A stretch of 64,000 nucleotides of DNA, taken from Beijerinckia sp. 28-YEA-48 (GTDB taxonomy: Bacteria > Pseudomonadota > Alphaproteobacteria > Rhizobiales > Beijerinckiaceae). The stretch's first letter is position 1; every line of letters starts with the position of its first letter. A program made the position numbers and the translations under genes. Positions 33,979-41,776 of this stretch are shown here, one piece after another. The notes beneath the pieces were generated by a model. That model saw nothing but the letters and a program-made list of their open reading frames with translations. It had not been told where the DNA came from and did not search any database. The stretch covers positions 3,010,001 to 3,074,000 of the forward strand of contig NZ_FNSI01000001.1 in assembly GCF_900104955.1 (NCBI RefSeq). The letters run 5' to 3'.

Positions 33979-34072
33979 GGACACATCAAACACACGCACA
34001 CTTTCTCTTCGTGATTGGACGGCGACGCGGAGACTTAAAATTTCAAAACCGCCTATGACTATTGTTACATAG

Positions 34073-34939
34073 TCAAGCCGTCTGCACGGATGTCTGCTTC
34101 ACCTGAAGAATACGACGGGCCCGTTCGACAACGGGCAGATCGACCATCCGGCCTTGAACCGTAGTCGCACCGAGGCCCGCCTGCTCAGCGTGAGCATAAG
34201 CGACAACCACTTCGCGCGCCCATTCGAACTCGGCCCTGGTCGGAAAAAATCCGCGATTGAGAAGAGACACGACATTGGGATGAACACAGGTCGCGCCATC
34301 GAAACCATGCTGGCGCGCCTCAAGCGTAGCCGCCATAACAGCGTCGACATCGCGGAAGTCAGCGACACTTCGTAAAAGCCCGAGAGAGCGCAAACCCGCC
34401 GCCTTGGCTGCGAAATGAACCATGAGTTTTGGCCATCGCAACATGTCGGGCGTCGGGCTGGCATTCATACTGGTGGCCAAATCTTCGCCACCGGTAATCA
34501 GTCCCCAATTCCGCGCCGTCGCCGTTGCGATGGCCGAAGCATTGAGAACCGAACCAGGGTCTTCGACGATCGGTACCAGACGCACCGGATCCGTCCGCGC
34601 CATCGCGCGTTCAATGCGAGAGAGGTGATGGTCGAGGGCTTGCAGCATCTGCGGCTTGCTGGCTTTCGGCACCAGGATGCCATGAGCGCCGGCAAGACAG
34701 GCGGCCGCTGCGTCATCCTCTTGCAGGCCCGTCTCGGCGGCATTCACGCGCACGAAGACGGTGGCGCCGTTCTGACCGACCGATGCGATCGACTGCGCCA
34801 ATCGTTGGCGTGCGCCGGCCTTTTCGGCCGCCGGTACGGCGTCTTCGAGATCCAGGATGATCGCGTCGGCATCGCGCTCATGCGCCTTGGCGATGAACTT
34901 CTCCGAATTGCCGGGGACGTAGAGCAGTGAGCGGATCAT
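34073..34939 (-). CDS. HpcH/HpaI-family CoA-ester lyase (CitE-like)
   Basis: A 288-residue CitE-like TIM barrel. It starts MIRSLLYVPGNSEKFIAKAH, has ADAIILDLEDAVPAAEKAGA with the acidic metal-binding residues, VFVRVNAAETG with the conserved Arg, VPIVEDPGSVLNA and GGEDLATSMNA. Such enzymes cleave malyl-CoA, citramalyl-CoA or beta-methylmalyl-CoA. With the adjacent CoA transferase and hydratase this suggests citramalyl-CoA lyase in itaconate or mesaconate breakdown. The ATG overlaps the stop of the CoA transferase (ATGA). Confidence 0.82.
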   Translation of the reverse strand: MIRSLLYVPGNSEKFIAKAHERDADAIILDLEDAVPAAEKAGARQRLAQSIASVGQNGATVFVRVNAAETGLQEDDAAAACLAGAHGILVPKASKPQMLQALDHHLSRIERAMARTDPVRLVPIVEDPGSVLNASAIATATARNWGLITGGEDLATSMNASPTPDMLRWPKLMVHFAAKAAGLRSLGLLRSVADFRDVDAVMAATLEARQHGFDGATCVHPNVVSLLNRGFFPTRAEFEWAREVVVAYAHAEQAGLGATTVQGRMVDLPVVERARRILQVKQTSVQTA

Positions 34940-36186
34940 TGGGGAGCCCTCTGCGCTGCTTCAGTCATCTTGCCTCCGCCGATCACGCCGGATTGGAACA
35001 GGGCTTCGATATCAGCTTCGTCAAATCCAAGCTCCTGCAAGACGGCGTGCGTATCCTGGCCTGCGGCCTGCGCCGAGAAACGCGTTACCGACGCCTGTCC
35101 ATCGAAACGCACGGCGGACGCGACATCGATGATCGGCCCTTCGATGGGATGATCGCGATGCTGGAGCAGGCCCGTCGTCACAATATGCGGATCTTCCAAC
35201 AAGGACTCGATCGAATGACACGGCATCACCGGCACGCCCGCTTCGGTCAGCGCCCGCAACCAATAGTCGCTCGGTTGATGCTTGAGAGCGTCGGCCCGCA
35301 TCGCGAACCAATCCTTCGACGCGGCGAAGCGCGCAGCCACGGTGCGGAAACGCGGATCATCAAGCAGTTCCGGTCGCCCCACGGCCTTCAGAAAAGCATG
35401 AACCTGCGGATCCGTGTTGCAGGTCACGCTGACCCATCCATCGGATGTCGCGATCGGCAGGTTGTCGGGCGCCAGGATACGGCTATCGCCAGAGTCCCCG
35501 CGTGCCGGACGGAAGGTGGCGGCACCGAGATGTTCCTGCAGCACGAAGGCGGCCAGCGTCTCCATCATCGGGATCTCAAGCTGGCCGCCGCGCCCTGTTT
35601 GGCTGCGCCGGAACAACATCGCCGTGATGGCGCCGGCCGTGACTTCTCCGACCACATGGTCGGCCAGCAGAAACGGCGCATAACTCGGACGGCCATCGCG
35701 CTTAATGAACAGTCCCGCCACACCCGCGGCGCCCTGGATCACCGTGTCATAAGCCGGCCTGCCGCGATAAGGGCCCGGACCAAAGCCGGTGATCGTGCAG
35801 TGGATCAATCGCGGATGCTTTGCCAGGCAGGTCGCCGCGTCGAGGCCGAGGCGGGCAAGCGACTCCGGACGTATGTTGGTGATGAAGATATCGCTCTCGC
35901 TGAGCAACCGCGTCAGCACCGGCCTGCATCCGGAATGTTTCAGATCAAGCGCCACAGATCGTTTCGACCGATTGAAGTGCATGAACTTCGGCGACATGAA
36001 GCCCGACTTGGAGGCTCCGCCCAGCGTGCGCAGCAAATCCCCGTCCAAGGTTTCGATCTTGATGACCTCGGCGCCCATGTCCGCCAGGCGCAAAGTCGCC
36101 GAAGGACCGGCGACGACGCTGGTGAGATCAAGGACGCGGACACCTTCCAGTGGCAAGGGTTCCTTTAAGGACACGGGCTCGCTCAT
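34936..36186 (-). CDS. Family III (CaiB/BaiF) CoA transferase
   Basis: A 416-residue CoA transferase. The N-terminal EGVRVLDLTSVVAGPSATLRLADMGAEVIKIE is the family hallmark, with the catalytic Asp expected in the NIRPESLARLGLDAATC to FGPGPYRGRPAYDTVIQGAAG region. It moves CoA between organic acids, for example from succinyl-CoA to itaconate or mesaconate. The ATG at 36186 overlaps the hydratase stop (ATGA) and its own stop overlaps the lyase start, so the three genes are tightly coupled. Confidence 0.88.
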   Translation of the reverse strand: MSEPVSLKEPLPLEGVRVLDLTSVVAGPSATLRLADMGAEVIKIETLDGDLLRTLGGASKSGFMSPKFMHFNRSKRSVALDLKHSGCRPVLTRLLSESDIFITNIRPESLARLGLDAATCLAKHPRLIHCTITGFGPGPYRGRPAYDTVIQGAAGVAGLFIKRDGRPSYAPFLLADHVVGEVTAGAITAMLFRRSQTGRGGQLEIPMMETLAAFVLQEHLGAATFRPARGDSGDSRILAPDNLPIATSDGWVSVTCNTDPQVHAFLKAVGRPELLDDPRFRTVAARFAASKDWFAMRADALKHQPSDYWLRALTEAGVPVMPCHSIESLLEDPHIVTTGLLQHRDHPIEGPIIDVASAVRFDGQASVTRFSAQAAGQDTHAVLQELGFDEADIEALFQSGVIGGGKMTEAAQRAPQ

Positions 36187-37016
36187 TTCGCCACCACTTC
36201 GATAGCGATCCGCCCTTGGTCTTCGGCCCACAGCCGCCATCCTTCGCCGAGCGGCGCGACGCAGAGGCTGATCTCGCGGTCACAAAACAGGAGCCCGAGA
36301 TTCTTCGCCTCGTAATAGGAGGGCTCCTGCCCCGTCACGTCGCGGAACAGTTGCAGCAGGAACAGGGCGGTCAGTCCACCATTTACGACCAGCGACGGAT
36401 AGCCTTCGATCTGCGTGGCGTAGGATTGGTCATAGTGAATGCGGTGCGCGTTGAAGGTCACTGCGGAAAAGCGAAACAGCAGTGGCGTGGTCGGGCGGAA
36501 GGCGCGCTGGTGGAGCGCCGTGCGCGGCTCAGGCTTCTGCGGCTTGGAGCCTGCGTCCTCGGACGCATTCTCCGACCCGCGATAGATGATGTCCTGTTCC
36601 TCGACAATCGCCGGCTCGAGCAGATCCGCGCGCGAGATCGCGTGCCGGACGGTGACGATCATCAAGGGACCGCTCCGCCCGTTCTTGTGCCGGACTGCGG
36701 CGATTTCACTGACACGCCGTAAAGGCTCTCCGATGCGGACGGGCGAATGGCGCCAGACCCGCCTGCCGCCATGCACGCGCCGGGGCAGAGGGGAGCTCGG
36801 CATCAGCCCGTTCGGCTCAGGATGACCATCCGGGCCAAGGTCAGCCTGTCGCGCCAGCGGCGGGAACAGGATCACCTGCCAGCCGAGAGGCAAGGACTGG
36901 CCGTCATCGCAGTGCGCAGGGTCCAGATTAAGCAGCGCAGCCAAGCGCTTAACATTGGTCAGCGCGCAGGTGTCCCAGGCTTCTTCGCGCCTGTTCAAGG
37001 TGTCGATCGCGTTCAT
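36183..37016 (-). CDS. MaoC/FAS1-like dehydratase-domain hydratase
   Basis: A 277-residue hot-dog-fold protein. It begins MNAIDTLNRREEAWDTCALT, has the FAS1-like dehydratase N-terminal region (GWQVILFPPLARQADLGPDG; RVHGGRRVWRHSPVRIGEPL) and the C-terminal hot-dog pattern VTFNAHRIHYDQSYATQIEG, with an HRIHYD motif typical of mesaconyl-C4-CoA and itaconyl-CoA hydratases. It is the first gene of the three-gene CoA operon and is divergent from a LysR regulator. Confidence 0.83.
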   Translation of the reverse strand: MNAIDTLNRREEAWDTCALTNVKRLAALLNLDPAHCDDGQSLPLGWQVILFPPLARQADLGPDGHPEPNGLMPSSPLPRRVHGGRRVWRHSPVRIGEPLRRVSEIAAVRHKNGRSGPLMIVTVRHAISRADLLEPAIVEEQDIIYRGSENASEDAGSKPQKPEPRTALHQRAFRPTTPLLFRFSAVTFNAHRIHYDQSYATQIEGYPSLVVNGGLTALFLLQLFRDVTGQEPSYYEAKNLGLLFCDREISLCVAPLGEGWRLWAEDQGRIAIEVVAK

Positions 37017-37045
37017 GGGGCGACGATAGTCGTCCCGCCGATATG

Positions 37046-37062
37046 TTGACTACGTCACTCAA
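37046..37062. promoter_or_regulatory. LysR-type operator candidate
   Basis: TTGACTACGTCACTCAA is an interrupted dyad, TTGA-N9-TCAA, in the short space between the divergent CoA operon and LysR gene. LysR regulators commonly bind such sites to control both genes. Its position, about 30 bp upstream of the hydratase start, fits. Confidence 0.5.
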
Positions 37063-37125
37063 TTGGCGGAATCGATGCGTCTGATGCAACTATCGAGAGG
37101 GCGGCGCGACGCATGCTTGATACCC

Positions 37126-38073
37126 ATGCTTGACACTCCTGCCCTCAGCGCTTTCGTCGCGGTGGTGGACGCCGGCAGCGCCCATGCGGCCGCGCGGCGG
37201 CTGGGGCTTTCCCAGGCCGCGCTCTCGCGGCGGCTGCAACGCCTGGAGACGTCGCTCGGCATCAAACTCTTTGTCCGCGCCGGACGAGGCCTTGCGCTCA
37301 GCGCGCAGGGCTCAGCGCTGCTGCCAAAGGTGCGCGCGCATCTTGAGGGGCTCTCCGACGCCCTCAAGACCGTCCGTGACGATGTCCGTTATGGCGTACC
37401 AACCGTGACGTTTGGCTGTCTGCCGACGCTCTGCACCTCGGTCCTGCCCCAAGCGCTGGCGACGGTGAGTAAGCGCCACCCGGATATTCGCCTCAGGATC
37501 CACGATCTTTCGGCGACCGAAATTCGCCACAACATCGCTGATGGCTCTGCGGATGTCGCGGTGACTTATCTTGGCATCGAAGAGAGCGGCTTCAGCCAAC
37601 AGGCCATCATCGAGGAACCGATGGTTCTCGTGGTGGCGAAGGAACACGCGCTCGCGCAACAGACGCACTTAGCCTGGAGCGCGCTGCGCGGTGTTGATCT
37701 GATCGGCATCGGACCTCAATCAGGTCTTCGTCGTTTGCTTGAAGACGCGCGTCCGATCATCGGCTTTGATCTGAATTGGCGTCATGAAGTGCAGCATATC
37801 ACGACAGCGCTGCAACTCGTCGCCTCGGGATACGCCATGACCGTGGCGCCGCTGCTCGCGCTTCAGGGCGGCGCCGGCGACCATCTGCACGCAATCCGCT
37901 TGGGAGAGACGCCGCTCCATCGCCGCCTGGGTAGCCTCTGGCGCGCCGGAGAACGCCTGACGCCCGAAGCCGAGGCCGTCCGCCGGGAAGTTGGCGCAGC
38001 GCTCAGGGCCGAACTTGCGCTGCGCATGAACGCATTGATGACAGGCCACAGCCGACGTGCTGAGCCAGATTAA
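37126..38073 (+). CDS. LysR-family transcriptional regulator
   Basis: A 315-residue regulator. The N-terminal winged helix reads LSAFVAVVDAGSAHAAARRL, GLSQAALSRRLQRLETSLGI, KLFVRAGRGLALSAQGSALL. The C-terminal co-inducer domain follows (VTFGCLPTLCTSVLPQALAT). The ATG at 37126 puts the helix-turn-helix at the usual distance from the N-terminus; the open frame begins at 37063. It is divergent from the hydratase-CoA transferase-lyase operon and probably controls it, as LysR proteins do for known itaconate operons. Confidence 0.9.
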   Translation: MLDTPALSAFVAVVDAGSAHAAARRLGLSQAALSRRLQRLETSLGIKLFVRAGRGLALSAQGSALLPKVRAHLEGLSDALKTVRDDVRYGVPTVTFGCLPTLCTSVLPQALATVSKRHPDIRLRIHDLSATEIRHNIADGSADVAVTYLGIEESGFSQQAIIEEPMVLVVAKEHALAQQTHLAWSALRGVDLIGIGPQSGLRRLLEDARPIIGFDLNWRHEVQHITTALQLVASGYAMTVAPLLALQGGAGDHLHAIRLGETPLHRRLGSLWRAGERLTPEAEAVRREVGAALRAELALRMNALMTGHSRRAEPD

Positions 38074-38342
38074 CTGGCCGAGAGTCCTATGAGACAAATT
38101 CTAAAGCTATTTCGACCGGCTCGACTTCACCTTAGAATTTCATTTCATCTTGGAGCTTGACCTGGAGCCTCAACTTCACCTTGCCAATGTGACGCGATGG
38201 TGATGGGCTGCGCTCTGTTGGAACGACATGGCAACTCATTGCAATCCAACGGGCTTACTTCAGTCCCCTGTTGCAAGCCCCGATCACAATAACGCCCCGA
38301 AGGCCGGATCAGATCGGCCCTCTTGGAATACCGGAGTTTCAA

Positions 38343-39761
38343 ATGACCAATCCCTCCCCGCTGCCGGTTTATGGCCAACGCACCGAGACCGATAGTTTCG
38401 GGCCGATCGAGGTCGAGGCGAGCCGGTATTGGGGCGCGCAGACGCAGCGCTCCCTGGAGAATTTCCGCATCGGCGGCGAACGCATGCCACTGGCCCTGAT
38501 CCATGCTCTGGCCCTGATCAAACGCGTCGCGGCGGAAGCCAATCGCGACCAGGGCCTGCTCGATGCGCCACGCGCCACCGCCATCATCGCCGCAGCGCAA
38601 GAGGTGATGGACGGCCGGTTCGACGACCATTTCCCGCTGGTCGTCTGGCAGACCGGATCTGGCACGCAGACCAATATGAACGTCAATGAAGTGATCGCCA
38701 ATCGCGCCAGCGAAATGATGGGCGGGCAATTGGGCACCAAGTCGCCGGTGCATCCCAACGATCATGTCAACATGTGCCAGTCGTCGAACGATTGCGTGCC
38801 GACGGCGATGAATATCGCTGCCGCTGTCGAAGTGGCGCATCGGTTGTTGCCGGCACTCGATGCTCTGGCTGGCGCGCTGACCGCGAAGGCGGAAAGCTTC
38901 GCCGCCGTCGTCAAAATCGGCCGCACCCATCTGCAAGATGCGACGCCCGTGACCTTGGGCCAGGAATTCGGTGGCTACGCGGCACAGGTGCGCTATGGCG
39001 CGCAACGGCTGCGCGAGGCCCTGAGCCATGTGATGGCGCTGGCGCAAGGCGGCACCGCTGTCGGCACCGGCCTCAATGCTTGGCAGGGATTTGCCGAACA
39101 AGTGGCCGAGCGTGTGGCGCAAGCAACGCAATTGCCCTTCGTCAGCGCCGCCGACAAATTCGAAGCGCTCGCCAGCCATGATGGTCTGGTGTTCCTGCAT
39201 GGCGCGCTCAACGCCTGCGCCACGGGACTTTTCAAGATCGCCAATGATATCCGCCTGCTCGGCAGCGGCCCGCGCGCCGGCCTCGGCGAACTGGCGCTGC
39301 CGGAGAACGAGCCTGGCTCCTCGATCATGCCCGGCAAGGTCAATCCGACCCAGGTGGAGGCGATGACCATGGTCTGCACCCGCGTGTTCGGCAATCAAAC
39401 CACGGTGACGGTCGCCGGCTCGCAGGGACATCTCGAACTGAATGTCTACAAGCCGGTGATCGCCCAAGCGATACTGCAATCAATCCGCCTGCTCGCTGAC
39501 GCCGCCGCGAGCTTCCAAACGCATTGCGTCGAAGGGTTGGAAGCAAACCAGGCGCGGATCACTGATCTGCTGTCGCGCTCGCTGATGCTGGTGACGGCGC
39601 TGGCGCCGAAGATTGGTTATGACGCGGCGGCAGCCATCGCCAAGGCGGCGCACCATCATGGCACGACCTTGCGCGAAGAGGCGCTCAAGTCAGGCCTCGT
39701 CACCGCCGACGAGTTCGACGCCATCGTCCGGCCTGAGTTGATGCTCAAGCCGGAGCGTTGA
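38343..39761 (+). CDS. fumC: Class II fumarate hydratase
   Basis: FumC interconverts fumarate and malate in the TCA cycle without an iron-sulfur cluster. The 472-residue protein has [18 protein letters not shown], the substrate loop [38 protein letters not shown] and the superfamily signature [13 protein letters not shown]. The ATG at 38343 is in the normal place. It is monocistronic: the 269-bp upstream interval 38074-38342 holds a short GGCCGATC-type hairpin and no gene I can support. Confidence 0.96.
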   Translation: MTNPSPLPVYGQRTETDSFGPIEVEASRYWGAQTQRSLENFRIGGERMPLALIHALALIKRVAAEANRDQGLLDAPRATAIIAAAQEVMDGRFDDHFPLVVWQTGSGTQTNMNVNEVIANRASEMMGGQLGTKSPVHPNDHVNMCQSSNDCVPTAMNIAAAVEVAHRLLPALDALAGALTAKAESFAAVVKIGRTHLQDATPVTLGQEFGGYAAQVRYGAQRLREALSHVMALAQGGTAVGTGLNAWQGFAEQVAERVAQATQLPFVSAADKFEALASHDGLVFLHGALNACATGLFKIANDIRLLGSGPRAGLGELALPENEPGSSIMPGKVNPTQVEAMTMVCTRVFGNQTTVTVAGSQGHLELNVYKPVIAQAILQSIRLLADAAASFQTHCVEGLEANQARITDLLSRSLMLVTALAPKIGYDAAAAIAKAAHHHGTTLREEALKSGLVTADEFDAIVRPELMLKPER

Positions 39762-39776
39762 TTGCCGGAGCGCTGA

Positions 39777-40772
39777 TTAAGGGCTGCTCTCAGGTCTGAT
39801 GCGGCGCACGCATTGTTGGGTCATCGCGTCATAAGTGACGCGTTCGCCCGGCTCGAGATTGTTGCGCAGCACTTTGTCCCACAGACCCGCCGTTTGCGCT
39901 TCCTTCACGACGCAGGAACAAGCGGCGGTGCAATAGGCCCGATCCGGCTGCACTTCGAGGCAACGGGCCTCGCAGGCGCGCTGGAAGGAAGCTGTCGGCG
40001 TGTCCTGCGGCAACTGCCGTTGGACGGCGAACAGCGACACCAAAAAGGCGACAGCCAGCAGCAATGGCTGGTGTGTCAGATAGACCAAGAGCGAATGGCG
40101 CCCGCCCAAGGCCAGAAGGCGCCGCGCCCGATTGCTCTCCTGCCATGACAGCAGCGTGGCCGGCCAGCGTTCGAAGGGAATCGCCTGCACCAGAGCAAGG
40201 CCGAGCAAGGTAAAGCCACTCCACGGGAACAGCGGCCGCCAATCGTTCGTACGCGGCTCTTCGAAGCCGAGGCCGAGCCACCAATTGAACGGATCGAGCG
40301 TCTCGCTGGCGAAGATAGGCGCAGCGATGATGGCCAGGCCGGCAAGCAACGTCAGCGGCCAGGGCACACGCGTGAACAGCAAGGCCAACAGGCTCGCGAC
40401 GACAATGCAATGCAGGATGCCGAAGAAGATATAGCTGTCGGGGAAGAGATAATAGGTGACGAGCGTGACCAGCGCCGCCGCCGCGACGATCATCGATAGG
40501 CGGAAGAGCCAGGGCTTCCATTTAATCCCGTTGCGCGTCGCCAAGGCATGGCTGACACCGACCAGCGCCAGGAAGCTTCCGGCGATGACGTGGCCGAAGA
40601 ATTTGAACGCCGGGCTGACCGGCATCTCCGGCGGGATGACGCGAAAGAAGCCGAGATCCCAGATGAAGTGATAGACGAACATCGCCGCCAAAGCGGTGCC
40701 GCGTGCGGCATCGACAATGGCGAGACGAGCGGAGGGGCGCGCCTGATTCATCGGGGTTGACGCCGCCGTCAC
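39777..40772 (-). CDS. HGSNAT/DUF1624-like membrane acyltransferase with Cys-rich tail
   Basis: A 331-residue membrane protein. The N-terminal RLAIVDAARGTALAAMFVYH is the hallmark of DUF1624/heparan-alpha-glucosaminide acetyltransferase-like proteins, followed by about seven membrane segments, for example LVGVSHALATRNGI and IFFGILHCIVVASLLALLFT. After the last segment a soluble tail carries Cys267, Cys271, Cys281, Cys285 and Cys287, a twin CX3C arrangement plus one. It is the last gene of an operon with mdoH and a secreted protein, suggesting it decorates periplasmic glucan. Its start overlaps the stop of the preceding gene. Confidence 0.75.
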   Translation of the reverse strand: MTAASTPMNQARPSARLAIVDAARGTALAAMFVYHFIWDLGFFRVIPPEMPVSPAFKFFGHVIAGSFLALVGVSHALATRNGIKWKPWLFRLSMIVAAAALVTLVTYYLFPDSYIFFGILHCIVVASLLALLFTRVPWPLTLLAGLAIIAAPIFASETLDPFNWWLGLGFEEPRTNDWRPLFPWSGFTLLGLALVQAIPFERWPATLLSWQESNRARRLLALGGRHSLLVYLTHQPLLLAVAFLVSLFAVQRQLPQDTPTASFQRACEARCLEVQPDRAYCTAACSCVVKEAQTAGLWDKVLRNNLEPGERVTYDAMTQQCVRRIRPESSP

Positions 40773-41776
40773 TTGTTAGCCGTACCGAAGAAGTGCTGGA
40801 ACACCATGTCCGGGGCGGACAGATTGTGGCGCGACGGCACCGTGCGGCCGGCCCAGAATTCCTGCGCCTTGGCGCCCTTGAAATCCATGATCGGGCCTTC
40901 GCCCCAAGCCGGCGCGCCAGCGGAACGCCACTGCACGCGCGCCACGTCGGAATTGGTCTCGGTGATATACATCGAACGCAGGGAGGCGAACGGCAGGCCC
41001 TCGGGCATGGCGCGATCAAGGCTGACATCGATCGCCAGATGATCCTGATCGATGGTCGAGAGTTTCAGTTTCGCCGAACCACCACGCATGAAGTTCAGGT
41101 TGAACGTCATGGTGGCCGGATCGAACGCCATGTCCTTCAGCGCCACGATCGGCCGCTCCTGCACTTCGACAGGACCGACGAGGAAGGATGAGCCATAGGC
41201 CGTCCAGCGCATGTCGCCGAAGGGCAGCGGCCGGGCGCGCCAATAGCCATCGGGTGGATAGACCACCAGCACTTCCTCGGCCCGTTCGCGATGCAGCTTC
41301 CAAAGCTGGATCAGATGAAACTTCTCGCTGCGGCCTTCAACCGTGAGCGGCACGCTGTTGGGCCGCCAGAACGTCGGGAAGATATAGCCCGTCAGCCAAT
41401 AGTCCGGCGTTTCCCAGATGGTGATGCGCTTAGGCTTGTCGGCGCCGCTGGTGAAGGCGCTGTCAGCCGACATGTCGCAGCTGGTGAAATCCGGCGCCCA
41501 GCGGTCGGTAACGATCGTGCCGATGTAGGCTGGATGTTGCGCCTGAATGCGGAACGAACGCACCTCCGGCGAGGCGAAATCAACGCGGATATTGTCCTTC
41601 TCGGCGCACAGCACCGGCTCGCTCAGATTGCGAATGTCGACCGTCAGATCCTGCGGCTTCGCCTCGGTCTTCTCTTGCGGTTTCTCTTGCGGCTTCACGG
41701 CCGGCGCTTGCGCCAAGGCGGAAACAGCGAGAACCGAGCTGGCAAGAGCGGCATAGAACAAGCGAAGCGTCTTCAT
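40769..41776 (-). CDS. Secreted protein of unknown function in the mdoH operon
   Basis: A 335-residue protein with a clear signal peptide (LFYAALASSVLAVSALAQ) followed by a Lys/Glu/Pro-rich linker (PQEKPQEKTEAKPQ). The mature part is beta-rich, for example FRIQAQHPAYIGTIVTDRWA and LVGPVEVQERPIVALKDMAF, and has no catalytic motif I recognise. It overlaps mdoH upstream (ATGA) and the membrane acyltransferase gene downstream, so all three are coupled. The normal partner of MdoH, MdoG, is absent in this window, and this protein could serve a similar periplasmic role, but it does not visibly resemble MdoG. Confidence 0.7.
   Translation of the reverse strand: MKTLRLFYAALASSVLAVSALAQAPAVKPQEKPQEKTEAKPQDLTVDIRNLSEPVLCAEKDNIRVDFASPEVRSFRIQAQHPAYIGTIVTDRWAPDFTSCDMSADSAFTSGADKPKRITIWETPDYWLTGYIFPTFWRPNSVPLTVEGRSEKFHLIQLWKLHRERAEEVLVVYPPDGYWRARPLPFGDMRWTAYGSSFLVGPVEVQERPIVALKDMAFDPATMTFNLNFMRGGSAKLKLSTIDQDHLAIDVSLDRAMPEGLPFASLRSMYITETNSDVARVQWRSAGAPAWGEGPIMDFKGAKAQEFWAGRTVPSRHNLSAPDMVFQHFFGTANK

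Noticed and set aside
38145-39479. 444-codon open frame on the minus strand opposite fumC
   Set aside because: Shadow of the fumarase gene, with a His/Arg-rich translation.
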